Assembly (NCBI RefSeq): GCF_000321225.1
Contig: NW_004450276.1
Coordinates: 4,017,467 to 4,081,466, forward strand
Origin: Odobenus rosmarus divergens
Lineage: Eukaryota > Chordata > Mammalia > Carnivora > Odobenidae
Direction: 5' to 3'
Length of the DNA stretch: 64,000 nt
The notes beneath the pieces are model-generated. The model was not told the DNA's origin, did no database searches, and saw only the letters and a program-made list of their open reading frames with translations. Positions 11,734 to 23,990 of this stretch are shown piece after piece. Made by a program: the position numbers and the translations under genes. Position 1 is the first letter of the stretch. Each line of letters starts with the position of its first letter.

Positions 11734-11893
11734 TGCCTGGCTGGCTCAGTTGGTTGGGCGTCCGACTCTTGGTTTTGGCTCAGCTCAGCTCATGGGTTGT
11801 GGGATCAAGTCCCAAGTCAGGCTCCACACTCAGCGGGGAGTCTGCTTGATGGTTCTCACCCTTTTCCCCTTCCCCCACTTGTGCACTTTCTGA
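11734..11893 (+). mobile_element. Can-SINE unit B of a fused pair
   Basis: It starts TTTGCCTGGCTGGCTCAG and carries TCCGACTCTTGGTTTTGGCT and GGCTCCACACTCAGCGGGGA. It is missing the usual AATAAATAAA tail and ends in CTTTCTGAAATTTTA. I see no clear target-site duplication around the pair, which suits an old insertion or an insertion of one SINE into the other. Confidence 0.85.
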
Positions 11894-13342
11894 AATTTTA
11901 GAAGGAAAAACTAGAAAATGGTATGTCTAATTGGCTTTGTAAAACTCCCAACATATTCCTGGGAATCTAGAAGGCCAGATGTATTTGTAGAACTGTGTGC
12001 CTGCTGAGGTAAGACCTTACAAAGCTATAACTGCTCACCTTTGGTTGAACATAAGGCCATACACAAGCAGGAAATGAAGACTTAAAGTGGAGTTGTAAAC
12101 TGACCAGGTTTGAAGGCACACAACATGCACACAGAGTCACTCAGCAAAGAATGAGAGAATTTTGTGTGCCAGTCATTTAAGTAAATCTCTGTCCAATCAT
12201 TAGCAAAGTAAAGACTAAGCAAGTAAAGACTTAAGTGGCCATACATGACAAAGAATACAGATTTTATGGAATTAATTCAGGGAAGTTACTGAACAAACAA
12301 TGGGTATATTAAAAAAAGGGAACAACAAACCCTGGGGAGTAGCAGATATCTTAATTTACAGAGTTGTCACAATAGATTACTTAAAGTGTTCAGAATGCAA
12401 CAACAAAAAATACGAGATATACAAAGAAGTAAGAAAGGAACAAAGAAGCAAGAATGTATAGCCCATGCATAGATAAAAAAGAAATCAGTAAAAATAATCT
12501 ATCAGGAAGCTCAGATGTTTGCTTTACTAGATGAAAACTTTAAATTGGCTATTTTAAATGTGTTCAAAGAGCTAAAGGAAAAGTGTTAAAATCGTAAAAG
12601 TGAAAGAGATAATTTAAAAACACTAAGGGGCAGGGAGTCTGGGGCGATTGTTACATACAAGGGAAACCCCATAAGGCTGTCAGTGTATTTTTCAGCAGAA
12701 ACTTTGCAGGCCAGAAGGGAGTGACATGACATAATCCAAGTGCTAAAAGGAAAAACTACCAAAGAAGAATTCACTACCTGGCAAGCTTATCACTTGGAAT
12801 TGAAGGGGACATTAAAAGTTTTCCAGATAAGCAAAAACTACAGGAGTTTATTACCACTAAACCAACATTACAAGAAATGTTAAAGGGACATTTATTTTAA
12901 GCTGAAAAAGGATGGCATTAATTAATAACAAGGGGACATATGAAAATAAAAATGTTACTGGCAAAGATAAATAAATAGTAAAGATAGTGGATCAACCACT
13001 TATAGAGCAAGTATGAAGGTGAAAAGACAATGGTAGTAAAATCAACTAAAACTATAATAATTACTTAAGAGATACATAAAATATAACATGTTTGTGGGGA
13101 GTAAAAATGTACGTTTGAAATATGTTCAAATTAAATCCCTATCAACTTAAAAATGACCATTATATGTGTGTGTGCATGTGTGTGTAATTCTTTACACAAA
13201 CATAGTAACCACAAAGCAACAACTTAAATATACAAAATAAAATGAGAAAGGATTCTAAACATAACACCAATCATCAAAACACAAGGGAAGAGAGAAAGAG
13301 AAGAAAGGAAAGAAGCTACAAAAATAGTCAGAAAACAACAAA

Positions 13343-16300
13343 ATGGCAATAAGTACATAACTATAAAGAATTACCTTAGATGTAAGTGGACTAAATTCTC
13401 CAGTCAAAATACAGAGGGGCTGAATGGATAAAAAACGAGACCCATCTATATGCTGCCTTACAAGAAACTCACTTTAGAAGTAAGGACACAGAGCGAACAG
13501 ATGGAGAAATATATTCCATGGAAATGTAAACAAAGATAGTATAGCTATACTCATATCAGAAAAAAATAGACATTAAAACAAACACTGTAATAAAAGACAA
13601 AGAAGTGCATTACATAATAATAAAGGGGTCAATCCATCCAGCAAGAAGATCTAACATTTATAAATATATATGTACCCAACATAGGAGCACCAAAATATAT
13701 AAAGCAAATAGTAACAGACTTTTTAAAGGGAGAAACTGGTAAGAATAAAGTAATAGTAAGATAATTTAACACCACATTTACATCATTGGATAGATCATCC
13801 ATACAGAAAGTCAATGGCGAACATAAGCCTTAAATGACACATGAAACCAGATGGACATAATAAATTAATATAAAGAACATTCCACCCAGGGCGCCTGGGT
13901 GGCTCAGATGGTTAAGCGTCTGCCTTCGGCTCAGGTCATGATCCCAGGGTCCTGGGATCGAGTCCCGCATCGGGCTCCCTGCTCCTTGGGAGCCTGCTTC
14001 TCCCTCTGCTTCTCTCTCTCTCTCCCTCTCTCTCTCTCCCTCTGTCTCTCATGAATAAATAAATAAAATCTTTAAAAAAAAAAAAAAGAACATTCCACCC
14101 AAAAGGAGCAAAATACACATTCTTCCCTTAAGTGTACATGGAACATTCTCCAAGATAGAGCATGTTAGGCTGCAAAACAAGTCTCAATAAATGCAAGAAG
14201 ACTGAAACCACTTCAAGCATCTTTTCTAACCACAATGGTAAGAAAGTAGAAATAAATTACAAGAAAATGGGGAAAAAACCCCACAGAAATGTGGAGATTA
14301 AACAATATGCTACTGAGTCATCAAAGAAATAAAAGGAGAAGTCAAAAAATACTTAAAGACAAATAAAAACAGAAATATGGCACACCAAATCTATGGGATG
14401 CAGCAAAAGTGGTTCTAAGAAGGAAGTTCATAGCAGTGCAGGCCTACATCCAGAAACAAACAAAATCACAAATAGGCCATTTAATGTTACATTGAAAGGA
14501 ATACAAAAACAACAAAGTAAAGTTAGAAGAAGAAAGGAAATAATAAAGATCAGAGCAGAAATAAATGAAGGAGAGACTAAAAAGAAACTAGAAAAGATCA
14601 ATGAAACTATGAACTCGTTCTTGGAAAATATAAGCAAAGTTGACAGGCCTTTAGTTAGACTCGCCAAGAATTAAGGAGAGGACTTAATAAATAAAATAAA
14701 AAATGTAAGAGAAGTTAAAACTGATATGAAAGAAATACAAAGGATCATTAGAAACTACTATAATCAATTATATGCCAACAAATTGGACGATCTAGGAGAA
14801 AGGGATAAATTCCTAGAAACACATAACCTTCCAGGATTGAATCATGAAGAAATAGAAAATCTGAATAGGCCAATGCTACTAAGCAGATTGAATCAGTAAT
14901 GAAAAGCCCCTCAACAAACAAAAGCTCAGAATCATATGGTTTCAATAGTTAATCTTTCAAACATTCAAAGATTGAATACCTATACTTCTCAAATTCTTCT
15001 AAAAAACTGGAGAGGAAGAAATGCTTCCAAACTCATTTTACAAGGCCACTGTTACCCTGTTATAAAAACAGATGAGGAAACCACAAAAACAAAACAAAAC
15101 AAAAAGATACAGACTGATATCATTTATTAGGATTGATGTAAAAATCCTCAACAAAATATTAGCAAAGAGAATTCAACAATACATTACAAGAATTATATAC
15201 CATGATCAACTAGGATTCATTCCAGGGATGCAAAGATAGTTCAACATCTGCAAATAAAAATAATATGCCGCATTAATAAAATGAAGAATAAAAGTTAAAA
15301 GATCATCTCAATAGGTGCAGAAAAATATTTGACAAAATTCAACATCCATTTATGATAAAAACTTTCAACAAAGTGGGTATAGGGGGAATGCATCTCAATA
15401 TAATAAAGGCCATATATGACAAACTCACAGCTGACATCAGAGTCAGTGGTGAAAAACTGAAAGCTTTTTCTCTAAACGAGGAATAAGACAAGATGCCCAC
15501 TCTAGCCACTTTTACCTAACGTAATACCATAAGTCCTAGTCACAGCAATAAGGCAAGAAAAAGAAATAAAAGTCTTCCAAGTTGAAAAGGAAGAAGTAAA
15601 ACTGTCACTATTTGCAAATGACATGATACTATATAGAGAAAACCCTAAAGTCTCTGCCAAAAAAACTGTTAAAACTAATAAATTCAGTAAAGTTGTATGA
15701 CATAAAATCAATATGTGAAATTTGTGGTGTTTCTATACACTAATAATGAACTAGCAGACAAATTAAGGAAGCAATCCCATTTCCAGTTGCATCAAAAAGA
15801 AAATACGTAGGCTTACATTCAAACAAGGAAGTGAAAGACCTGTACACTGAAAACTATAAAACACTGATGAAAGAAATTGCAGAAGATACAAATGAATGGA
15901 AAGATAATCCATGTTCATGGATTAGAAGAATTAGTATTGTTAAAATGTCCATACTACCCAAAGCAATCTGGAGATTTAGTGGCAATTCCTATCAAAATTG
16001 CAACAGCATTTTTCATGAAATTAGAACAAATCATTCTGAAATTTGCAGAGAACCACAGAAGTTCCCAGATAGTCAAAGCATACTTGAGAAAGAAGAAAAA
16101 AGCTGAGAGTATCATGCTCCCTAGTATCAAACTATTATTACAAAGGTACAGTAATCAAAACAGTATGGTATTGGCATAAAAACGAACATACAGATCAATA
16201 GAATAGAATTGAGATCCCAGAAAATATGTATGTAGATAAACCTACATATGAATGGACAAACAATTTACAAGAAAGGATCCTAAGAACATACAATAGAGAA

Positions 16301-17000
16301 AAGACAGTGTCTTCAATAGATGCTTCTGGGAAAACTGGACAGCCACATGCGAAATAGTGAAGGTAGACTATTGTCTTACATCATGCCCAAAAATTAATAC
16401 AAAATGGATTAAAGAAGTTAAAAGACCTGAAACCATAAAATTACTAGAACAAAATGTAGGTGGTAAACTCTTTGACAATGATCTTCGTGAATCTTTTTGG
16501 ATCTGACCCAAAGGCATGGAAACAAAGCAAAAATAAACTTCATGGGACTGCACCAAACTAAAAGTCTTATGCACAGTGAAGGAAACCATCATCAAAATGA
16601 AAAGGCAACCTGCCGAATGGGAGAAGATATTTGCAAATGATATCCCCAATAGGAGATTAATATCAAAATATATAAAGAACTCATACAACTCAACAATAAA
16701 AACAACTCAATTAAAAAGTTTGCAGAGGATCTAAATAGACATTTTTCCAAAGAAGACATGCAAACAGCCAAAAGGCACAGGAAAAGATGTTCAGCATCAG
16801 TAATTATTAGGGAAGTGTAAATCAAAACCACAATGAGGTAACATCTTAACACCTGTTAGAATGGCTACTATCAAAAAGACAAGAAAAAACAAATGTTGGA
16901 GAGGATGTGGACAAACACAAACCCTCGTATACTCTTGTTGGGAATGTAAATTGGTGCAGCTACTCAGGAAACTCATATAGAGATTCTTCAAAAAATTAAA
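13343..17000 (+). pseudogene. L1 copy 1 ORF2 remnant (endonuclease and reverse transcriptase), broken
   Basis: In intact L1s ORF2 encodes an AP-like endonuclease followed by a reverse transcriptase used in target-primed insertion. Here the start region carries the usual N-terminal landmarks (a GTAAGTGGACTAAATTCTCC stretch and CCATCTATATGCTGCCTTAC). The reading is repeatedly interrupted by stops and frameshifts. The polymerase box, normally Phe-Ala-Asp-Asp, reads TTTGCAAATGAC at 15611-15622, giving Phe-Ala-Asn-Asp, so a catalytic Asp is lost. A Can-SINE (13889-14084) splits the endonuclease part. The longest open pieces (14393-14674, 15831-16106) are short relics. It cannot be active. Confidence 0.82.
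13889..14084 (+). mobile_element. Can-SINE inside L1 copy 1, perfect target-site duplication
   Basis: GGGCGCCTGGGTGGCTCAG head, TCTGCCTTCGGCTCAGGTCA body, CT-rich middle, and ATAAATAAATAAAATC plus a poly(A) tail. The 17-base AAAGAACATTCCACCCA flanks it at 13872-13888 and 14085-14101 without mismatch. This is one of the least diverged SINEs in the window and clearly younger than the L1 it splits. Confidence 0.97.
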
Positions 17001-17280
17001 AACGGATCTACCATATAATCCAAGTTATTCCACTTCGGGATTTTTATCCAAAGAATATGAAAACAGTAATCTGAAAATATATGTGCACCACTATGTTTAT
17101 TGCAGCATTATTTATAATAACCAATATATGGAAACAACCTAAGTGTCCATCAATACGTGAATGGATAAAGAGGATGTGAGATACACATGCGCACACACAC
17201 ACAGTAGAATACTACTGAACCATAAAGAAGAATGAAATTTTGTCATTTGTGACAACATGGATGGACTCTGAGTTTTTGTG

Positions 17281-17477
17281 TTTTTTTTTAAGATTTTATT
17301 TATTTATTTGACAGAGAGAGACACAGCGAGAGAGGGAACACAAGCAGGGGGAATGAGAGAGGGAGAAGCAGGCTTCCCACGGAGCAGGGAGCCTGATGTG
17401 GGGCTCAGTCCCAGGACCCTGGGATCATGACCTGAGCAGAAGGCAGACACTTAACAACTGAGCCACCCAGGTGCCCC
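17281..17477 (-). mobile_element. Can-SINE, antisense, at the 3' end of L1 copy 1
   Basis: Poly(T), AAGATTTTATTTATTTATTT, a GA-rich middle and the reverse-complemented head GAGCCACCCAGGTGCCCC identify it. TCTGAGTTTTT before and TCTTGAGTTTTT after are the probable target-site copies, with slight divergence. Confidence 0.93.
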
Positions 17478-18099
17478 AGATCTTGAGTTTTTAATGCTAA
17501 GTGAAGTAAGTCAGAGAAAGGCAAATGTCATATGAGTTCTTGCATATGTGGAATTTAAGAAACAAAACAAATGAACAAATAAACACCACTAAGTATGTGT
17601 CTCCAGCCAATCCTTGCCATCATACAGTGGCACCCACAGCTGGTCCCCATAGCCAACCAGGTGCACATCACCAACTCCAGCCAACATTGTTGCCTTCTGG
17701 TCCCCAATTACTGGAACTAGAGGTGCTGCTGAGGACACCAATAGCCTTTGCTGTCAATGGGGACCTCCAGAGCTCTCACTGGGATCCTGCTTTTGTCAGT
17801 GATGTGGACCACATTGGTTTGAGCCAACAAGTCATCCCACACTCACCTGTGGACCCAGAGTTATCACATGCCCTTGTACTTGGTGCTCTACAACACTAAA
17901 CCAAGGGTCACAGCATACTCCAGCATGCTCCTACCCGCAGGTGAAAATATTTCTTTACCACAGTTAGTCCATGAAGTCTGAAAGAGGTGACTGCTTCTTC
18001 ATATGCAAAGATACCTAGTAAAGCTAGAGGAATCACAAAGAATTGGAAACATGACACGATCAAATGAGTAGACTGACTCCAAAGAAATGGAGATATACA

Positions 18100-18905
18100 A
18101 ATTGCCTAACAAATAGTTCAAAATAATTGTGCTAATGATGTTCAGAGGGCTATAGGAGAACACAGATAAACAACTTAACGAAATCAGGAAAATGATACAA
18201 GAACAAAATGAGAAGTTCAACAAAGAGGTAGAAAACAAAGAACCAAGCAGAAATTTTTAAAATGAAGAATACAATGACTGAAGAATTCAGTAAAGAGCTT
18301 CAACAACAGACTGGATCAAGCAGAAAAGAGAATCAGTGAACTCAGAGAGAGAGCATTTGACATTGTTGTGTCTATGGATCAAAAAGACAAAAGAGTGAAA
18401 AGTAGTGAAGAAAGCCTCTGGGACTTATAGTACACTGATAAGAGAAACAATCTATGCATTAATGGAGATCCAGAAGAAGAATAGAGGGAGAAAGCAAAAA
18501 GCAGAAAGCTTATTAAAAGAAATAATGGCAGAGATTTTACAAATCTGAGGAGAGATTTGGATATCCAAGATCATGAAGCTCATAGGTCCCCAAATAAATT
18601 TAAAGAGATCTTCTCCAAAACACATTATAACAAAACTGTGAAAAATAAGAGAGCATCTTAAATGTAATAACAAGTTTGACACTTACAAGAGAACCCCCTC
18701 CATAATGCTATCAGCGGGTTTCTCAACAGAAAACTTACAGGTCAGGAGTGACTGGAATAATATATTGAAAGTGCTACAAGGAAAAATATGCCAACTAAGA
18801 ATATCTGGAAAAGCTATGCTTCAGAATGAAGGTGAAATAAAAACTTTCCCAAACAAATAAAAGCTGAAGGAGTTCATCTCATGTCTTATAAGAAATGCTG
18901 AAAGG
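18100..18905 (+). pseudogene. L1 copy 2 ORF1 remnant
   Basis: ORF1 of L1 encodes an RNA-binding coiled-coil trimer. The order of phrases here (a Lys/Glu/Gln-rich coiled-coil region, the GAGCATCTTAAATGTAATAA basic region, then CAGAAAACTTACAGGTCAGG and TCATCTCATGTCTTATAAG near the C-terminus) follows ORF1 from its N-terminal to its C-terminal part. No frame stays open for more than about 100 codons, so it is a decayed copy. Confidence 0.65.
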
Positions 18906-21900
18906 AATTTTTCAAGCTAAAATGAAAGAATTAGTAACATGAAAATGAATATAAATAGAAAATATACTGGTAAAGTATATAGTTAAATTCAAAATACTCC
19001 AGTGTTGTAACAGGGTAGTGTGTTAATCACTTAACTCTAGCATAGAGGTTATAAGACATAAGTATTTAAAAATATCAATATCTACAATAATTTGTTAATG
19101 CATATACAATATAAAAAAGTTGTAAATTTTGTGACACAAAAACATAAAATGTGGTTGGAGGAATAAAAGAGCAGTGTTCGTACATGATCTAAGTTAAGTT
19201 GTTATCAGCTTAAAACACACTGTTATATTTATAAGATGTTTTATGTAAGCCTCAGGGTAACCACAAAGCAAATACCTATATCAGATTCAAGATAAAGAGA
19301 AAGGAATCAGTCGGCCACTACAGAAAATCATCAAATCACAAAGACAGCAGGAAAAGAAGAAAGGAACTATAAATCAGCCAGAAAACAATTAAGATGGTAT
19401 AAGAAATCCTTACATATCAATATTATTCTAAATGTAAATGGATTGGCTGAATTCTCCAAACAAAAGGTATAGAATGGCTGAATGTGTAAAAACAAAACCC
19501 AACTCTATGTTGCCTACAAAGAGAGTCACTTCAGATTTAAGGATAAATAAAAGCTCAAAGTGAAAGAATAGATAAAGATATTCCATGGAAATGGAAACCA
19601 AAAGAACAAAGATGCATATGTTAGACAAAATATTTCTTAAATTAAAAATTATAATAATAGACAAAGAATATAATGGTAGAGGGGTAAATTCATCAAATAG
19701 ATATAACAATTATAAATACACATGCACACGATATCAGAGCACTTAAATATATTAAGCAAATACTAACAAACCTGAAGGGAGAAATAGATAACAATACAAC
19801 AATAATAGGGAACTTCAGTATTCCACTTTCAATAATGGATAGATCATACAGAATTAATAAATATTGGACTTGAACTATATTGTAGATCAAAGGAATCTAA
19901 CATTTACATATAGGACAATTCTTCCAACAGCAGCAAAATATATATTCCTCTCAAGCACACATGGAACATTCTCCAGAAGTTAGGTCACAAAACAAGTCTC
20001 AGCAAATTTTTAAAGACTGATTATACTAAGTATCTTTTCCAACCAAATGGTAAAACTAGAAATCAATGATAGGCAGACAACTGAAAAACTAACAAATATG
20101 AGGAAATTAAACAACACACTACTGAACAACCAATAGGTAAAAGAAGAAATCAAAAAGGAAATCAAAAATACCTTGAAACAAATGAAAATGGAAGCACAAC
20201 AGATCAAAACTTATGGGATGTAGCAAAAGCAGTTCTAAGAAGGTTATAGTGATAAATGTCTATATGAAGAAAAAAAGAAAGATCTCAAATAATCTAACTT
20301 TGCACCTTGAGAAAATATAAAAAGAAAAATAAACTAAGACCAAAGTTAGTTAAAGGGAAAAGGTAACAAAGATCAGAACAAAAATAAATGAACTAAAGAA
20401 TAGAAAAAAAATGTGAAAAGAGCATTGAAACTAAGCTATTTTTTAAAAGATAACAAAACTGACAAACCTTTAGCTAGATTCACCAAGAAATAGAGAGGAC
20501 TCAAAAAAGTTAGAAATTAAAGAAACATTACAACCGATAGCACAGGAATACAAGGGATCATACTAGACTGCTGTGAACAATTATATGCCAACAAATTTGA
20601 CAATCTAGAAGAAATGGATAAATTCCTACATACAACCTACCAAGTCTAAATCATGAAGGAATAGAAAATCTGAATAGATCAATAAATAAGAGATTAAATA
20701 ATCAAGAATTTCCCAACAACAACAACAACAACAAACCCAGGACCAGATGGCTTTACCAGAGAATTCTACCAAACATTTAAATAAAAAATAATACCAATTA
20801 TTCTCAAACTCCTCCAAAAATTTAATAGGGAACACTCTCAAATTCATATTAAGAGACTTGCTACTTACCCTGATGATAAAGCCGGATAAGGATACTTGTT
20901 ACAAGAAAACTACAGACAAAATCCCAGATGACTATAGATGCAAAAGTTCTCAACAAAATATTACCAAACCGAATTCAACAGCATATTAAAAGGAACATAT
21001 ACTGTGATCAAGTGGGATTTATCCCTGGGATGCAAGGATGGTTACTACACACAAATCAATAAATATGATATACTGCATTAATATAATGAAAGATAACAAT
21101 CATATGATCATCTCAATAGATGCAGAAAGACATTTAACAAAATTCAATATCCTTTCATAATAAAAATGCAACAAGTGGATATAGAAGGAACATACCTCAG
21201 CATAATAAAGGTAAATAAGCATATACAACAAGCCCATAGCTAATATCATACTCAATGGTGAAAAATTGAAAGCTTTTCCTCTAAGATCAGGAACAAGACA
21301 ATGGTGCCTATTTTTGTGACTTATATTCAACATAGTACCAGATGTCCTAAGAGAAATTAGGCAAGAAAAAGAAAGAAAAGACATCCAAATCATAAAGAGG
21401 AAGTAAAGTTGTCTCTGACATAATCTTGCATATAAAAAAGTTTAAAGACTCCACCAAAAGACTGTTAGAACTAATAAACAAATTCAGTAAAGTTTTAGGA
21501 TACAAAATCAACATACAAGATCTGTTGCGTTTCTATATATTTATGATAAACTATCTGTAAAAGGTAAATTTAGAAAAAAATCCATGTACAATAGCATCAA
21601 AAACAAAAAAATGCTTAGCAATAAGTCAAGTGAAAAGATCTATGCACTGAAAACTATGACATGAATGAAAGAAATTGAAGAAGCCACAAATAAATGGAAA
21701 GATATTCTTTGTTTATGCATCAGAAGAATTAACGTTGTTAAAAATCCCAAAGTCATCTATGGATTCAATGCAAAAATTCCAATGGCATTTTTCACAGAAA
21801 TAGAAAAAACAATCCTAAAATTCATATGGAAGCACAAAAGGCCCCACACTGCCACAGCAATTGTGAAAAAAGAACAAAGCCAGAGGGAGGCATCACACTT

Positions 21901-21910
21901 CCTGGTTTTA

Positions 21911-22120
21911 TTTTTTTTTTATTTTTTATTTTTTAAAGATTTTATTTATTTATTTATTTGAGAGAGAGAAAGAGAGAGAGAGCATGAGAGGGGGGAGGGT
22001 CCGAGGGAGAAGCAGACTCCCCGCTGAGCGGGGAGCCCTATGTGGGACTCGATCCCGGGACTCCAGGATCATGACCTGAGCCGAAGGCAGTCGCTTAGCC
22101 AACTGAGCCACCCAGGCGCC
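21911..22120 (-). mobile_element. Can-SINE, antisense, perfect target-site duplication
   Basis: T-rich tail, AAAGATTTTATTTATTTATT, GA-rich middle and the reverse-complemented head CTGAGCCACCCAGGCGCC. The 17-base CACACTTCCTGGTTTTA flanks it at 21894-21910 and 22121-22137. The identical flanks point to a young insertion in L1 copy 2. Confidence 0.97.
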
Positions 22121-22866
22121 CACACTTCCTGGTTTTAAACTATATTACCAAGCTATAGTAATCAAAACAGTATTGCTCTGGCATAAAAATGGACGCACAG
22201 ACAAGGGAACACAGCTAATACCCAGAAATAAACTTGCACATGTAGTCAACAAGTATTTGAAAAGTGATCCAAGAAGACTCAATGGAAAAAAGACAGTCTC
22301 TTTAGTGAATGCTGCGGGGAAAACTGGATATTCACATGAAAAGAATGAAGCTAGATACCTATCTTACTCAAAAAATTAACTCGATATCGATTAAGCCTTA
22401 AATGTAAAACCTGAAACTATAAAACTCCAAGAAAACATAGGGAAAAATCTTCTTGATATTGGTCTTGGCCATGATTTTTTGGAAATGATACTTAAAGCAC
22501 AAGCAGCAAAATAAAACAATGACAAGTGGGACTATATTAAATGGAAAAGCTGTGTAGCAAAAGAAATGATGAACAAAACAAAAAGGCAACCTATAGAAGG
22601 GGAGAAAGTATTTGTAAACCATGTATCATACGTAACGGAGTCATACAATTTTTTAGCAAAAACAAAAAACAAACCCAAAACAAATAATGAGAATAAAAAT
22701 GTGCAAAGGATTTGAGTAGACATTTTTCCTAAGAAGACATACAGATGGCCAGCAGGTATCTGAAAAGGTGCTGAACATCACTAATTATGAGGAAAATGAA
22801 AATCAAAACCATAAGATATCCCTTCATACCTGGGATTAGAAGGGATTTTATCAAAAAGGCAAATGA

Positions 22867-23059
22867 GGGGTACCTGGTGGCTCAGTCCGTTAAGTGTCTG
22901 CCTCTGGTCAGGATCGCGGGGTCTGGGATGGAGCCCCGGGGTTTGGGCTCCCTGCTTAGGAAGGAGCCTGCTTCTCCCTCTCCCTATGTGCCCCTCCCCC
23001 CTGCTCATGCTCTTTCTGTCTCTCTTCTCTCTCTCTCTCAGATAAATAAAATCTTAAAA
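22867..23059 (+). mobile_element. Can-SINE, sense, with target-site duplication
   Basis: The head GGGGTACCTGGTGGCTCAG lacks one G of the usual motif. It is followed by GTGTCTGCCTCTGGTCAGGA, a CT-rich region and AGATAAATAAAATCTT. AAAAAGGCAAATGA is present at 22853-22866 and 23060-23073. Confidence 0.95.
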
Positions 23060-23900
23060 AAAAAGGCAAATGACAAGTGTTGGCTAGGATATGGAGAAAA
23101 TGGAACATTTGTGCACTGTTGGTGAGAATATAAATGAGAAGACCCATTATGAAAACAGTATGGAGGCTTCTTAAAATATTAAAAAGAGAACTACCATATG
23201 ATCCAGCAATTCGACTTCAGGATATATATCCAAAGGAGATGAAATCAGGATCTTCAAGAGATATCTTCACCCCCATGGTCATTGCAGCATTGTTCACAGT
23301 GGTCAAAATATAGTCACAACCTAAATGTCTGTTAATTAATGGATGAATAACACACACACATATATACACAATGGAATATTACGCAGCCTTAAGAAAGAAG
23401 AAAATCTTGCCATTTGCAATAGATGAACCTTGAAGGCGTTATGCTAAGTGATGTAAGTCAGAGAAAGACAAATAACGTATGAGTCTACTTATATGTAAAA
23501 TTTTAAAAAGCAAATTCATGAAACAGAGTGTAGATTGGTCATTGCCAGGAAATGAGGGTTAGGGGAAATGAGGAAGATATTCAGTATTGGGTACAAACTT
23601 TTCAGTTGTAAGAGGAATAAATTCTGAGGATCTAATGTAAAACATGGTGACTACAGCTAACGATATATTATATTGAAAATTGCTAATTGAATACATCTTA
23701 AATATCCTTATCATAATAGCAAAATTGTAAATTTGTGAGATGTGACAGATGTGTTAATTAATCTTATAGTGGTAAACATTTCTCAATATATACTTGTATC
23801 CAATCATCACATTGTATATCTTAAATTTACACGATGTTATATGTCAGTATGTCTCAAAGGCAAAAAAAAAAATGAATATCTAAAATCAATCTAACTTTCT

Positions 23901-23990
23901 AATGAATCATGGAACACTACATCAAAAACTAATGATGTAATGTATGGTGATTAATATAACATAATAGAATAAAATTAAAAAAAGAAAGAA
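23901..23990 (+). mobile_element. Young carnivore L1, last ~90 bases
   Basis: AATGAATCATGGAACACTAC through GTGATTAATATAACATAATA and an AAAATTAAAAAAAG tail is the sense form of the 3' end also seen in antisense at 2016-2430 and 56887-57345. It is an extreme 5' truncation lying between L1 copies 2 and 3. Confidence 0.85.

Larger units (their letters stand above)
11900..17572 (+). mobile_element. L1 copy 1: old L1M element, nearly full length, interrupted by two SINEs
   Basis: The 5' UTR part has landmarks such as AAGGCCATACACAAGCAGGA (near 12054) and ATTAATTCAGGGAAGTTACT. At about 12590-12620 the text jumps from the N-terminal ORF1 region (GTTCAAAGAGCTAAAGGAAA) to the ORF1 C-terminal region (GCAGAAACTTTGCAGGCCAG), so roughly the middle of ORF1 is deleted. 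ORF2 begins near 13343 and runs, with stops and frameshifts, to about 17000. A short 3' UTR follows. It meets the 5' end of L1 copy 2 at about 17572. Boundaries are approximate. Confidence 0.8.
19380..23200 (+). pseudogene. L1 copy 2 ORF2 remnant, reverse-transcriptase box deleted
   Basis: Recognisable ORF2 landmarks include CTAAATGTAAATGGATTGGC near 19428, TTCCAACCAAATGGTAAAAC near 20036, GTGGGATTTATCCCTGGGAT near 21011 and AAAATTCCAATGGCATTTTT near 21774. At about 21410-21430 the text runs GTCTCTGACATAATCTTGCA, so the segment that should encode the Phe-Ala-Asp-Asp polymerase box is missing. Two Can-SINEs (21911-22120 and 22867-23059) interrupt the C-terminal part. Frameshifts are frequent. 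It is inactive. Confidence 0.78.
17573..23870 (+). mobile_element. L1 copy 2: old L1 element, close to full length, interrupted by two SINEs
   Basis: A GC-richer 5' UTR-like segment lies at about 17573-17980. ORF1-like text follows from about 18100 (AGTTCAACAAAGAGGTAGAA, ACAGACTGGATCAAGCAGA, AAGAAACAATCTATGCATT) to about 18900. ORF2-like text begins near 19380. The 3' UTR ends in poly(A) near 23859-23870. Its ~6.3 kb span, less the two ~200-base SINEs, is close to a complete L1. Stops, frameshifts and small deletions are everywhere. Confidence 0.8.

Noticed and set aside
13889..13960. tRNA-like sequence with A and B box resemblance
   Set aside because: These tRNA-like heads belong to Can-SINEs. 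They lack a folding cloverleaf with proper ends and are not tRNA genes.
14393..14674. 93-codon Lys/Glu-rich frame that looks like a real protein
   Set aside because: It is the ORF2 remnant of L1 copy 1 between other broken segments, not a host gene.
17525..17899. 124-codon frame between L1 copies 1 and 2
   Set aside because: It covers the junction of the end of copy 1 with the 5' UTR-like part of copy 2. No recognisable domain.
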